DNA from: Paenibacillus xylanivorans
Lineage (GTDB): Bacteria > Bacillota > Bacilli > Paenibacillales > Paenibacillaceae
Reading direction: 5' to 3'
DNA: 64,000 nucleotides
NCBI RefSeq assembly: GCF_001280595.1
Contig: NZ_LITU01000065.1
Span: forward strand, 93,404-157,403
The stretch's first letter is position 1. Each line of letters opens with the position of its first letter. This document shows positions 44,377 to 53,743 of the stretch, piece by piece. The notes under the pieces are model-generated. The model was not told where the DNA came from and made no database searches. It was given only the letters and a program-made list of their open reading frames with translations. Made by a program: the position numbers and the translations under genes.

Positions 44377-45214
44377 ACCTTTAACACTGATTACAGGAGC
44401 GAATGGAAAGACAGGAAGCCGCGTTGCGGCCATGCTTCAGAAGCAACACTATCCGGTGCGTCTGGCAGGGAGAAAAAAACCATCTTCTTCTGATTCTGCC
44501 GACAACTATGTCTATTTTGATTGGTATGATTCAACCACTTATGGTCCAGCGCTGAAAAATGTGGATCATGTGTACCTTGTCGTGCCAGTCATGGACATGA
44601 ATCCGGAAGCCGTAATGATTCCGTTCATCAAGGAAGCGTTATGGAGCGGCGTTAAACGATTCGTCTTGCTTGGCAGTGCATCCGTTGATGAAGACGGACC
44701 TATATTTGGCAAAGTACATCAAAGCTTGAAGGAGCTTGCTCCCGAGTGGACTGTGCTACAGCCTTCCTATTTTATGGAGAACTTTACAGAGGGACCACAT
44801 CGGGAGACGATGAAGCAGTTCGGGAAAATCTACAGTGCCGCTGGTGACGGTAAAATTGGATTTGTCAGTGCAGACGATATCGCAGCAGTCGCCTTCCATG
44901 CTCTGACAGATATTGTCTCCCATGATACAGCTCATATTATTACGGGCCCGGAGACCCTGTCTTATGGGGAGGCTGCTGGCATGTTCAGTCGTTTACTGGA
45001 TCAATCCATACAGCATGAATCATTGTCCGATGAAGAACTGAGGAACAGTTTGATTCAAGCGGGAATGCCGCAAGACTACGCAACGACTCTTGCAGGACTG
45101 GATGTATTCATCCGGGAGGAAGGCAGAGAAGATCAAACGACGGAGACGGTGCTGAAAATCACGGGGCAAAACCCGGTTTCTCTGGAGCAATTTTTCAGGC
45201 AGCATATGCAATAA
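44363..45214 (+). CDS. NAD(P)-binding NmrA/SDR-like protein
   Basis: 283 residues with a Rossmann start LTLITGANGKTGSRVAAML, a CxxG-free NmrA-like pattern, and DHVYLVVPVMDMNPEAV. It lacks the Tyr-x-x-x-Lys of classical reductases in the usual place, as in NmrA and ergot-type NAD(P)H-binding proteins; it may be a regulator or an isomerase/reductase. ATG 44363 is preferred because GGAGG lies 8 nt upstream. It is coupled to the SnoaL-like gene and likely controlled by the TetR. Confidence 0.8.
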   Translation: MINNKPLTLITGANGKTGSRVAAMLQKQHYPVRLAGRKKPSSSDSADNYVYFDWYDSTTYGPALKNVDHVYLVVPVMDMNPEAVMIPFIKEALWSGVKRFVLLGSASVDEDGPIFGKVHQSLKELAPEWTVLQPSYFMENFTEGPHRETMKQFGKIYSAAGDGKIGFVSADDIAAVAFHALTDIVSHDTAHIITGPETLSYGEAAGMFSRLLDQSIQHESLSDEELRNSLIQAGMPQDYATTLAGLDVFIREEGREDQTTETVLKITGQNPVSLEQFFRQHMQ

Positions 45215-45273
45215 GGGGAGTGCTCGAAGAATTATTATAAAAATATTGGAAGCAAATACTGCTGAATAATAAG

Positions 45274-45302
45274 AAGACGGTGCCTGGATGCCCGTCTTTT
45301 TT
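45274..45302 (+). terminator. Intrinsic terminator after the TetR-controlled operon
   Basis: AAGACGG / CCGTCTT stem with a short internal extension, then T run. Confidence 0.75.
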
Positions 45303-45369
45303 GTTGATTTATCAACCTTTCGATGTATTCGTCCGTATACCGATTTCTATAAATACAACAATGCCTCAG

Positions 45370-45397
45370 TTCAGCACGGTGATTATATGTCTATAAT
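45370..45397 (+). promoter_or_regulatory. Promoter of the OpuF-like operon
   Basis: TTCAGC (45370-45375), 16 bp, perfect TATAAT (45392-45397). Confidence 0.45.
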
Positions 45398-45448
45398 TTT
45401 GGGGAAATAGATGAGAATGAATGTTTCATAAAGGAGAGAAGTGAACGG

Positions 45449-46492
45449 ATGATTCAGTTCGAAAATGTATCCAAGCAATACCCTGATGGAACCCAGGCTC
45501 TGCGTCAGGTTAATCTCAACATTAATAAGGGAGAGCTGTTCGTCATGATTGGTCCGAGCGGTTGCGGCAAAACCACGATGCTCAAAATGATCAATCGCCT
45601 AATCGATCGGACAGATGGAGTCGTACGAATTAACGAACGCCCCATTGATGAATACAACATTCATGAATTGCGCTGGAATATCGGATATGTGCTGCAACAG
45701 ATTGCATTGTTCCCACATATGACGATTGCCGAAAATATTTCTGTTGTTCCTGAACTGAGAAAGTGGAAATCAGAGCAAATCAAGGAGCGCGTACATACTT
45801 TGCTGGACATGGTTGGACTGGAAGGAACCACATACAGTGATCGCAAGCCTGCTGAGCTATCTGGTGGACAACAGCAGAGAATCGGTGTATTGCGCGCACT
45901 CGCTGCCGATCCCGAAATTGTACTGATGGATGAACCATTCAGTGCACTTGACCCGATAAGCCGCGAGAAATTGCAAGACGATATTCTGGATATTCAGCGT
46001 CAGATGAAGAAGACCATTGTGTTTGTAACCCATGATATTCAGGAAGCAATGAAGCTTGGTGATCGCATCTGTATCATGAAGGATGGGCAAGTGTTGCAGG
46101 TGGGTACCCCGGAAGAACTTATCCAGCAGCCTGCCAATGAATTTGTACGTGACTTTGTTGGCAGTCCTGGTCCGGATAGGAGTTCACAGCCTGTATCTGG
46201 TGGATACGGCACGACGCATGAATTACAAAAGGCCTCCCACGAACAAGAACGACTAACTTCATTATTTGATCTTGAATCGATCATGTCACCACTCGCACCC
46301 GGGCATGTGCCGAAGTCAGCCAAATCGGCTGTTCCCGTCTCGATTACGTTGCCGGATTTTGTGGAGATCATGGCTTCCCATGATCATTTGCTGGTCGAGA
46401 AAGATCACCAGATTATTGGCCAGGTCAGTCGAGCCGATCTGATCCGGTACTGGTCCGACCAGTTGCAAGAACGGGGTGAAGGACATGAGTAG
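45449..46492 (+). CDS. OpuF-like compatible-solute ABC importer, ATPase
   Basis: 347 residues: ATPase domain with Walker A GPSGCGKTTMLK, signature LSGGQQQRIGVLRAL and Walker B IVLMDEPFSALDP (betaine/proline class), then a C-terminal region of about 100 residues with a single degenerate CBS-like stretch (VEKDHQIIGQVSRADLIRYW). OpuCA-type proteins normally carry two CBS domains that sense ionic strength, so this regulatory part is reduced. It overlaps the permease gene by 8 nt. Confidence 0.87.
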   Translation: MIQFENVSKQYPDGTQALRQVNLNINKGELFVMIGPSGCGKTTMLKMINRLIDRTDGVVRINERPIDEYNIHELRWNIGYVLQQIALFPHMTIAENISVVPELRKWKSEQIKERVHTLLDMVGLEGTTYSDRKPAELSGGQQQRIGVLRALAADPEIVLMDEPFSALDPISREKLQDDILDIQRQMKKTIVFVTHDIQEAMKLGDRICIMKDGQVLQVGTPEELIQQPANEFVRDFVGSPGPDRSSQPVSGGYGTTHELQKASHEQERLTSLFDLESIMSPLAPGHVPKSAKSAVPVSITLPDFVEIMASHDHLLVEKDHQIIGQVSRADLIRYWSDQLQERGEGHE

Positions 46493-47999
46493 ATTTACGG
46501 AGGTGTTCAGCGAGCGTAAAGGACAGTTGTTGTCTGCTCTCTTTGAGCATATTCAGATCTCTTTTATCGCGTTGTTCTTTGCCGTCCTGATCGCTATCCC
46601 GCTTGGTATTTATCTGACACGCAAGCCAAGAGTGGCTGAGCCGATTATTGGGGTTACCGCAGTACTGCAAACGATCCCGTCCCTGGCGCTTCTCGGATTG
46701 CTCATCCCGTTATTCGGCATCGGTACACTTCCTGCGATCATTGCCCTTGTGGTGTATGCCCTGCTTCCGGTACTCCGCAACACGTACACGGGCATATCCG
46801 AAGTCGATCCTTCCATGGTCGAGGCAGCGAATGCAATGGGTATGAACAGTCGTCAACGTCTGACGAAAGTGGAGCTGCCACTCGCGATGCCTGTCATTAT
46901 GGCAGGGATACGTACCGCAATGGTTCTGATTGTAGGTACAGCAACGCTTGCTGCCCTAATTGGCGCGGGTGGCCTGGGTAAATTGATTTTGCTCGGCATC
47001 GACCGAAACGACACTGCATTGATTATTCTGGGAGCCATCCCGGCCGCATTGCTTGCGATTTTGTTTGATGTGCTGCTGCGTCAGTTCCAACGTATATCGT
47101 TCAGGAAAACGATGATTACCCTCGGAACACTTGCTCTGGTGGCCGTTCTGGTGATCACGATTCCCTGGCTCTCCCGTGGAGGGCAAAAGGATCTCGTTAT
47201 TGCTGGCAAGCTGGGTGCAGAACCGGAGATTCTCATTAATATGTACAAATTGCTGATTGAAAAAGATACCGATCTAAACGTTGAATTGAAACCAGGATTG
47301 GGGAAAACGCCATTTCTGTTCAATGCCCTGAAATCAGGTGATATTGATATTTATCCGGAATTCACGGGTACCGCCATTTCGGAATTTATGAAAGAAACCG
47401 CAGTCAGCACCGATCGAAAAGAAGTGTATGAACAGGCAAAGGACGGGATGCTGAGCCAGTTTAATATGGTTCTTCTCAACCCGATGGATTACAACAATAC
47501 GTATACGTTGGCCGTGCCTCAAAAAGTTGCGGATCAGTATAATCTAAAGACCATATCGGACCTCAAGTCGGTACAACAGCAGATTAAGGCAGGATTTACA
47601 CTGGAATTCTCAGATCGGGAAGACGGATATGTTGGCATTCAGAAGAAGTATGGCATCAAATTCCCTAACGTGGCTACGATGGAGCCGAAACTGCGATATG
47701 CGGCCGTTCAGCGAGGAGACATCAATTTGCTGGATGCGTACTCCACCGACAGTGAACTGAGACAGTATAAACTTGTTGTGCTGGAGGATGACCAGGAATT
47801 GTTCCCGCCCTATCAGGGAGCGCCGATGCTCCGCAAAGAGACAGCAGACCAATACCCGCAGTTGGTGGAGGTACTGAATCAACTTGCAGGTCGTATCACG
47901 GACGATGAGATGCGTCAAATGAATTACGAAGTGAACGTTAATGGAGCAAGTCCACAACAAGAGGCAACGGATTATCTGCAAAAAGCAGGATTACTATAG
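46485..47999 (+). CDS. OpuF-like permease fused to substrate-binding domain
   Basis: 504 residues. The N-terminal half (about 15-220) is a binding-protein-dependent permease with the EAA motif EAANAMGMNSRQRLTKVELPLA; the C-terminal half (about 235-504) is a betaine/choline-type substrate-binding domain (ILINMYKLLIEKDTDLNVELKPGLGKT, then GDIDIYPEFTGTA). Fusion of the two into one chain is the hallmark of OpuF/BilE-type importers for glycine betaine and related osmoprotectants. The binding pocket lies at the outer face. No separate binding protein gene follows. Confidence 0.88.
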   Translation: MSRFTEVFSERKGQLLSALFEHIQISFIALFFAVLIAIPLGIYLTRKPRVAEPIIGVTAVLQTIPSLALLGLLIPLFGIGTLPAIIALVVYALLPVLRNTYTGISEVDPSMVEAANAMGMNSRQRLTKVELPLAMPVIMAGIRTAMVLIVGTATLAALIGAGGLGKLILLGIDRNDTALIILGAIPAALLAILFDVLLRQFQRISFRKTMITLGTLALVAVLVITIPWLSRGGQKDLVIAGKLGAEPEILINMYKLLIEKDTDLNVELKPGLGKTPFLFNALKSGDIDIYPEFTGTAISEFMKETAVSTDRKEVYEQAKDGMLSQFNMVLLNPMDYNNTYTLAVPQKVADQYNLKTISDLKSVQQQIKAGFTLEFSDREDGYVGIQKKYGIKFPNVATMEPKLRYAAVQRGDINLLDAYSTDSELRQYKLVVLEDDQELFPPYQGAPMLRKETADQYPQLVEVLNQLAGRITDDEMRQMNYEVNVNGASPQQEATDYLQKAGLL

Positions 48000-48054
48000 T
48001 TTGATATTCATGAGTTTGTATATTCACGGTTATACATGAAGAGGAGGAGCCAAC

Positions 48055-49401
48055 ATGACACAACAACCTTATGATTTGATCGCGATTGGAACCGGGAGTG
48101 CAGCAAGTTCTGTTATATCCCGCTGCGCCGAAGCTGGATGGAAAATTGCCGTAATTGATGAACGAGAGTTTGGCGGAACCTGTGCATTACGGGGCTGTGA
48201 TCCCAAAAAAGTACTTGCAGGAGCAGCTGAACTTATCGACTGGAATGAACGAATGAAGGGCAAAGGAGTGGAAGGTAACGCCTCTATTCGGTGGTCGGAG
48301 CTGATGGCGTTCAAGCGAACATTTACCGAGAGTGTTCCGAGAGCCAGTGAGGATAAGTTCAAACAGGCAGGGATGGATACGTTCCACGGCAAGGCTTCTT
48401 TCGTCGACGAAGATCACATTCGTGTAGGGGATGAAGTGCTGCAGGGAAAACATATTTTAATCGCAACAGGTGCGCGTCCAGCCCCACTTCCTATTGATGG
48501 TGCAGAGCATCTGATATACAGTGATGATTTTCTTGATTTGGAACAGCTGCCGGATAAATTGGTTCTGGTGGGTGGCGGTTACATTGCTTTTGAATTTGCA
48601 CATATTGCGGCCAGAGCTGGCACGGAAGTCCATATTATTCATCGAGGCGAAGAGCCGCTGAAACAGTTTGATTCCGAACTGGTGGACCTGCTGCTGAAAA
48701 AATCCGAAGAAGTAGGCATTCACGTGCACTTGAATGCGGAAGTAAAGGCCATTCGTCAGCAGGGTAACACGTATGTGGTTAGCGGAACCCGTAATGGGGC
48801 GGATCATCAATGGCAATGTGGACTTGTTGTCCATGGAGCCGGACGTATACCGAATATAGAGGGGCTTGAACTGGAGAAGGGAAATGTCAGCTATACGAAA
48901 AAAGGTATTATCGTTAATGAGTACTTGCAAAGTGAAAGCAACTCAAGAGTCTTTGCAGCTGGTGATGTGTCTGCCACGGAAGGACTTCCACTAACGCCGC
49001 TTGCAGGCCAGGAATCACGCGCGGTATCCTTGAATCTGCTTGAAGGCAATCATCATAAACCCAATTATAAAGTGATGCCCTCGATTGTATTTACTGTGCC
49101 ATCCCTGGGTTCTGTAGGCCTCGATGTCGAGCAGGCCAAGAAAGAGGGCTACGAGGTGAAGGTAAATGACATGTCGAAATGGTATACTTATAAACGTACG
49201 AATGAAAAATTTTCCATGGCCAAAGTTATTACTGATAAGGCAACGGGGCGTATCCTGGGTGCTCATGTGTTGGGTGGCAAAACAGAAGAACTGATTAACC
49301 TGTTCGCGATGGTGATTCAGTTTGATTTGACGACCGATCAGTTAAACACCATGAATTTTGCATATCCTACAGCCGCATCGGACTTGGGCTCTTTAATTTA
49401 A
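48055..49401 (+). CDS. Pyridine nucleotide-disulfide oxidoreductase (glutathione reductase-like)
   Basis: 448 residues with FAD-binding IGTGSAASSVIS near the start, a redox-active disulfide motif GGTCALRGCDPKKVL (C-x4-C), NAD(P)-binding LVGGGYIAFEFAHIA, the FAD GDVSA motif (AAGDVSATEGLPLTP), and a dimerisation domain. The usual C-terminal His-Pro of glutathione reductase is not seen (ending ...FAYPTAASDLGSL), so its disulfide substrate is uncertain; it could be a mercuric/coenzyme-disulfide-type or a thiol-redox enzyme. A GAGGAGG ribosome binding site precedes the ATG. Confidence 0.85.
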   Translation: MTQQPYDLIAIGTGSAASSVISRCAEAGWKIAVIDEREFGGTCALRGCDPKKVLAGAAELIDWNERMKGKGVEGNASIRWSELMAFKRTFTESVPRASEDKFKQAGMDTFHGKASFVDEDHIRVGDEVLQGKHILIATGARPAPLPIDGAEHLIYSDDFLDLEQLPDKLVLVGGGYIAFEFAHIAARAGTEVHIIHRGEEPLKQFDSELVDLLLKKSEEVGIHVHLNAEVKAIRQQGNTYVVSGTRNGADHQWQCGLVVHGAGRIPNIEGLELEKGNVSYTKKGIIVNEYLQSESNSRVFAAGDVSATEGLPLTPLAGQESRAVSLNLLEGNHHKPNYKVMPSIVFTVPSLGSVGLDVEQAKKEGYEVKVNDMSKWYTYKRTNEKFSMAKVITDKATGRILGAHVLGGKTEELINLFAMVIQFDLTTDQLNTMNFAYPTAASDLGSLI

Positions 49402-49430
49402 TGTGATGGTGTGGAAGAAAGGGGAGAATC

Positions 49431-50039
49431 ATGTCAGCTAATTTTCATCGGATTCATGATGCCGAGTGGACAACCGAACCTGCTCAGGCACGAACGGAAG
49501 GTGACCGTCTGATTGTGGAGGCACAGGAGGGCAGTGACTTCTGGGAGAAAACCTTTTATGGTTTTTGTCATCAGAATGGACATGCCATGCTTGCGCCATG
49601 GGATGGAACCAAGGCAGTTGAAGTCTCATTTGATCTGAGTTCATTCACGGAATTATATGATCAGGCCGGATTGATGCTTTGGCACGGCCAGGACCAATGG
49701 ATCAAGGCGGGGGTTGAAGTAAACGACGGCGTGGCTCATGTAGGAGCTGTCGTAACGGATCGATTTTCCGATTGGTCGCTCTCACCTGTGCCAGAGTGGG
49801 GTGGGCGTATCGTTACCATTCGGGCTTCATATCATGACGAAGCGGTGGTTATTCGCGCCCGTACGGACGAGCATCCTTGGCGTACGATTCGGGTTGCGAG
49901 GTTTGCCTATCCGACGAACAAGCAGGCCGGACCGTTTCTCTGTTCTCCGAAGCGCGCAGGGTTCGAAGTTGCGTTTACGAAGTGGAAAATGACTGAACCG
50001 GATCAGGATCTGCACACCGACCCTCCCATTGCCGATTAA
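49431..50039 (+). CDS. DUF1349 family protein
   Basis: 202 residues with the DUF1349 pattern: EGDRLIVEAQEGSDFW, HGQDQWIKAGVEVNDG, LSPVPEWGG and CSPKRAGFEVAFTKW. These are concanavalin-A-like beta-sandwich proteins, cytoplasmic here, with no signal peptide; they are believed to bind sugars but no reaction is established. AAGGGGAG precedes the ATG. It follows the disulfide oxidoreductase by 30 nt and likely shares its transcript. Confidence 0.82.
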   Translation: MSANFHRIHDAEWTTEPAQARTEGDRLIVEAQEGSDFWEKTFYGFCHQNGHAMLAPWDGTKAVEVSFDLSSFTELYDQAGLMLWHGQDQWIKAGVEVNDGVAHVGAVVTDRFSDWSLSPVPEWGGRIVTIRASYHDEAVVIRARTDEHPWRTIRVARFAYPTNKQAGPFLCSPKRAGFEVAFTKWKMTEPDQDLHTDPPIAD

Positions 50040-50070
50040 AATGGATAGGGTTGGAAAATGTGCAGCAATA

Positions 50071-50119
50071 AACTAAAACAAGCCAGTCTTCATTGGTGGA
50101 GGACTGGCTTGTTTTAGTT
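50071..50119. terminator. Strong bidirectional terminator
   Basis: 18-bp perfect stem (50071-50088 and 50102-50119) with an additional imperfect tip; A and T stretches on both sides suit termination in either direction, serving the DUF1349 and SET-domain genes. Confidence 0.85.
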
Positions 50120-50230
50120 TGCCTTAGACAACGACATAGCCGCTGTATCAATGCTACAACGGATGAGGGCGCAGCTTATTAAAGTCTTGTTCACATAGTT
50201 GCCCTACTGCTGTAGTTTATCATCAAGATC

Positions 50231-50704
50231 TTATTTGCTTGAGTCCGTGTCCTGTGAGTCAGATTCGATGTCATCAGCATCCTCTTCACCATCACTTGTT
50301 TCGTTCAACTCACGCATGCGTTCCTCGTAATCATCCAGAAACCATAATGGGTCCATGTTATCTTCCTCGCCGTTATAATTGATTAATACTTCTTCTCCGG
50401 CTTTGATATCTGTATAGGCATAGAAATCAAAGGTGTGGTTTTCGAAGTTGATATCATAGGTGGCATTGGGTTCGTAGGAATGGTTGATCAGACTGCCATA
50501 ACCCAGGAGGATAGCCGTATGATTGGCTCCGTATTCGAATACGTAATCTTCGAGAATTGTTTTCTCCACATGTTCGTGGTCTTCATTGGGATAAGGGACA
50601 ACCGGAGCCTGATGGATCAGCTGGCCTTTTGGAATGTCTACGGTCGCAAATACGCCGCGGTTAAATTCACCATCACCCAATTTGGATTGTTTCACTTCAA
50701 TCAT
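50231..50704 (-). CDS. SET domain protein, putative lysine methyltransferase
   Basis: 157 residues. A SET domain is clear: RGVFATVDIPKGQLIHQAPVV at the start, GYGSLINHSYEPNA (the NHSxxPN SAM/substrate motif) and YTDIKAGEEVLINYN (the EEL-type tail motif). The last 25 residues are a highly acidic tail (DGEEDADDIESDSQDTDSS). Bacterial SET proteins can methylate lysines on proteins; the target here is unknown. I use ATG 50704 with AGGTGA 5 nt upstream. Monocistronic. Confidence 0.8.
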   Translation of the reverse strand: MIEVKQSKLGDGEFNRGVFATVDIPKGQLIHQAPVVPYPNEDHEHVEKTILEDYVFEYGANHTAILLGYGSLINHSYEPNATYDINFENHTFDFYAYTDIKAGEEVLINYNGEEDNMDPLWFLDDYEERMRELNETSDGEEDADDIESDSQDTDSSK

Positions 50705-50880
50705 GATTTTCACCTGATGCTCTCCAAGAGAGCTCCATTCTTATAGTAGTAAGTCGTTTAAGGCAAAATTTTAACTCATCCATACATATAAGGCAAATGT
50801 CATCGATTTCAGTTTGAGTGGATCGAGGTCGAAACGGAGGTCATTTCATCGAAAAATGGTGTTAAATTTACAATATGGCG

Positions 50881-50910
50881 TTGAGTTGTGCATGATATAA
50901 CGCTTATAAT
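50881..50910 (+). promoter_or_regulatory. Promoter of the ABC-F gene
   Basis: TTGAGT (50881-50886), 18 bp, perfect TATAAT (50905-50910). Confidence 0.5.
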
Positions 50911-50948
50911 ATACAAAGAATTAAGTCTATATAGAAAAGGTGTCATGA

Positions 50949-52505
50949 ATGAGCATACTAAATGTCGAAAAATTAAGTCACGGTTTTGGTGACCGTGCTA
51001 TCTTTAACAACGTTTCTTTCCGCCTGCTGAAAGGCGAACACATTGGTCTGATCGGGGCTAATGGTGAGGGTAAATCCACTTTCATGAACATTATTACGGG
51101 CAAACTCCAGCCGGATGAAGGCAAAGTGGAGTGGTCCAAGCGCATGCGTGTCGGATATTTGGATCAGCACGCCGTGCTGAATAAAGGGCAATCCATTCGT
51201 GATGTCCTTCGTGGAGCGTTCCAGTATTTGTTTGACATGGAGCAGGAAATGAATGATATGTATGGCAAGATGGGAGATGTAACTCCTGAGGAATTGGAAC
51301 AGCTGCTGGAGGATGTAGGTACGATTCAGGATACGCTGACCAACCAGGATTTTTACATGATTGATGCCAAAGTGGACGAGACAGCACGAGGTCTGGGTCT
51401 AACCGATATCGGCCTGGATAAGGACGTAAATGACCTTAGTGGCGGACAGCGTACGAAGGTACTGCTCGCCAAGCTGCTGCTTGAAAAACCGGATATTCTG
51501 CTCCTGGATGAGCCTACGAATTATCTGGATGAATTGCATATCGAATGGCTGAAACGCTATTTGCAGGAATATGAGAATGCCTTTATTCTGATCTCGCATG
51601 ATATCCCGTTCCTGAACAGTGTAATTAACTTGATCTATCACATGGAAAATCAGGATCTCACCCGTTATGTAGGCGATTATGATCACTTCCAAGAGGTTCA
51701 CGAGATGAGAAAACAACAGCTGGAGTCGGCGTATAAGCGCCAACAACAGGAAATTGCCGATCTCAAGGACTTTGTGGCCCGGAACAAAGCCAGTGTGGCT
51801 ACGCGCAACATGGCGATGTCCAGACAGAAGAAGCTGGACAAAATGGATGTCATCGAAATTGCCAAGGAAAAACCGAAACCGCAGTTCAATTTCCGTGATG
51901 CCAGAACGTCCGGCAAGCTCATTTTCGAAACAAAAGGCCTTGTCATTGGATACAATGAGCCGTTGTCGAGACCACTGGACCTGCGCATGGAGCGTGGACA
52001 GAAGATCGCCCTCGTTGGTGCAAACGGTATCGGTAAAACAACGCTGATGCGCAGCATTCTGGGTGAGATTCAGGCTTTGGAAGGAACCGTTCAGCGCGGT
52101 GAACATTTGGAGATTGGGTATTTCCAACAAGAGATGAAGGATGCGAACTACAATACCTGTATCGAAGAGATCTGGCAGGAGTTCCCGTCCTATACCCAAT
52201 TTGAAGTGCGTGCTGCACTCGCAAAATGTGGACTGACTACCAAGCATATTGAGAGCAAGGTTGCAGTACTGAGTGGCGGCGAGAAAGCCAAAGTGCGTCT
52301 TTGCAAACTGATCAATAATGAAACAAATCTGCTCGTACTCGATGAGCCGACGAACCATTTGGACGTTGATGCGAAGGAAGAGTTGAAACGCGCACTCAAA
52401 GCATACAAAGGCAGCATTCTGCTGATCTCTCACGAACCTGAATTCTATCGAGATGTGGTTACGGAGACATGGAATTGTGAGTCGTGGACAACAAAGGTAT
52501 TCTAA
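50949..52505 (+). CDS. ABC-F family ATPase, YbiT/YkpA-like
   Basis: 518 residues with two ATPase domains and no membrane helices. Domain 1: GANGEGKSTFMN, LSGGQRTKVLLAKLL, ILLLDEPTNYLDE. A linker helix region (about 235-315, QLESAYKRQQQEIADLKDFVARNK) follows. Domain 2: GANGIGKTTLMR, LSGGEKAKVRLCKL, LLVLDEPTNHLD. ABC-F proteins act on the ribosome; the YbiT/YkpA type, without known antibiotic specificity, is the best fit, judging by the ending WNCESWTTK. It has its own terminator. Confidence 0.9.
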   Translation: MSILNVEKLSHGFGDRAIFNNVSFRLLKGEHIGLIGANGEGKSTFMNIITGKLQPDEGKVEWSKRMRVGYLDQHAVLNKGQSIRDVLRGAFQYLFDMEQEMNDMYGKMGDVTPEELEQLLEDVGTIQDTLTNQDFYMIDAKVDETARGLGLTDIGLDKDVNDLSGGQRTKVLLAKLLLEKPDILLLDEPTNYLDELHIEWLKRYLQEYENAFILISHDIPFLNSVINLIYHMENQDLTRYVGDYDHFQEVHEMRKQQLESAYKRQQQEIADLKDFVARNKASVATRNMAMSRQKKLDKMDVIEIAKEKPKPQFNFRDARTSGKLIFETKGLVIGYNEPLSRPLDLRMERGQKIALVGANGIGKTTLMRSILGEIQALEGTVQRGEHLEIGYFQQEMKDANYNTCIEEIWQEFPSYTQFEVRAALAKCGLTTKHIESKVAVLSGGEKAKVRLCKLINNETNLLVLDEPTNHLDVDAKEELKRALKAYKGSILLISHEPEFYRDVVTETWNCESWTTKVF

Positions 52506-52546
52506 TTTCAATGCAATGACTAGATGGAAAATGAGCTAGCATTGAG

Positions 52547-52582
52547 AAGACAGCGCCATAGTTAAATGGACGCTGTCTTTTT
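52547..52582 (+). terminator. Intrinsic terminator after the ABC-F gene
   Basis: AAGACAGCG / CGCTGTCTT with a 15-nt loop, then T4. Confidence 0.8.
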
Positions 52583-52594
52583 GCATTGCAAAGG

Positions 52595-53155
52595 TTACTT
52601 GTAATGTCTGCCGATTTGATAAGCTTGCTCGAGTAAACCTTCGATATGCGTTTTGGATTCGGATATGGTTTCATAGAGAAACTCGACTCGGGATTCCTGC
52701 AATCTTGCATAACCCGCGATCCCATTATTCAGATAATTCGTAATCATGTTGTAATAATCGTATTTATGGAATGAAGCCTCCGTTCCCCCAGCTAGCGCAA
52801 TCCAGAGGGCCTTTTTGGAGTTTGCCTTGTTCAGTAGCCCCATGTTCCATACCTTGTCCAAATAGGCTTTGAGCATGGAAGGAACGTTGTACCACCATAT
52901 CGGGAAAACAAATACAATGGCATCAGCCGCTAGCACGCGATCCAGCTCTTTGCGAATCACAGGGGCATGCTGCTTATCGGGATTTTGCCAATCTCGCTCA
53001 TCTTCTACGCTATATAACGGATCGAATCCATCACGATACAGATCGAGGATATCTATTTCGTGGTGATTCTCCTTCATACCTTCTATAAAACGATTCATCA
53101 CGGCAAATGTTAGGGAATCCTGTCTTGGGTGAGTAACGACCAGTTTGACTTTCAT
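52595..53155 (-). CDS. NAD(P)H oxidoreductase, flavodoxin-like (quinone reductase) family
   Basis: 186 residues. KLVVTHPRQDSLTFAVMNRF is the phosphate/FMN loop, DAIVFVFPIWWYNVPSMLKAYLDKVW the central motif, and IALAGGTEASFHKYDY follows. MdaB/KefF/NQO1-like two-electron reductases protect against quinones. Divergent from an HxlR-type regulator, which in Bacillales commonly controls such genes in response to quinones and electrophiles. Confidence 0.85.
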   Translation of the reverse strand: MKVKLVVTHPRQDSLTFAVMNRFIEGMKENHHEIDILDLYRDGFDPLYSVEDERDWQNPDKQHAPVIRKELDRVLAADAIVFVFPIWWYNVPSMLKAYLDKVWNMGLLNKANSKKALWIALAGGTEASFHKYDYYNMITNYLNNGIAGYARLQESRVEFLYETISESKTHIEGLLEQAYQIGRHYK

Positions 53156-53332
53156 GTAGGAGTAACCATCCTTTTTCCTTCATTTTTTGTTTTAACGTTC
53201 TGACCAATGTTATTATAAGTTTCATGACATCTTATTGAGAAGTACGCACCTTCGAGTGCTGTAGATACCTTGAGGTTCTTCGGTTACTTTAAATAATGGA
53301 TATACATATATGTGATTTAAGGGGGATTACAG

Positions 53333-53722
53333 GTGGAGCAGGAACTGAAAAAATATGAGAGCGGTGTGCAGGCGATGCTGGAACTGGTCGGTGGAAAATG
53401 GAGGATTCTTATTCTATATCAGCTGATATCCGGTAAAAAACGAACAAACGAACTTCGCAGAGCCATTCCTGGCATTACCCAGAAGGTCCTTACTCAGCAG
53501 CTGCGTGATCTTGAAAAGAATGAAATTATCCATCGGATTATTCATCCCCAGATTCCGCCCAAGGTAGAGTATGAGTTGACCGAGTATGGCTTGACACTGC
53601 AGGATATCATCGACACCATTTGTCTGTGGGGAGAGAATCATCTGGACAGAGTATATGGAGATAAAAGTAAAGTGTTGGAGAATCATTTTAGCGAATATAT
53701 TCCGCATGACCCTTCTACCTAA
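53333..53722 (+). CDS. HxlR-family (DUF24) transcriptional regulator
   Basis: 129 residues with the winged helix of the family: AMLELVGGKWRILILYQLISG, RTNELRRAIPGITQKVLTQQLRDLEKNEIIHR and VEYELTEYG. YodB-like members sense electrophiles via an N-terminal Cys near position 6; here there is no Cys in the first 90 residues, so the sensing mode must differ or the protein senses another signal. The start is GTG 53333 with AAGGGGGATT upstream. Likely controls the divergent oxidoreductase. Confidence 0.88.
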   Translation: MEQELKKYESGVQAMLELVGGKWRILILYQLISGKKRTNELRRAIPGITQKVLTQQLRDLEKNEIIHRIIHPQIPPKVEYELTEYGLTLQDIIDTICLWGENHLDRVYGDKSKVLENHFSEYIPHDPST

Positions 53723-53743
53723 GCTGGTCGCCAAATTAAAAAT

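Noticed and set aside
51399..52511. Long open frame (370 codons) on the minus strand
   Set aside because: It is antisense to the ABC-F gene, whose Walker and signature motifs are clear; it has no ribosome binding site and an unlikely residue pattern.
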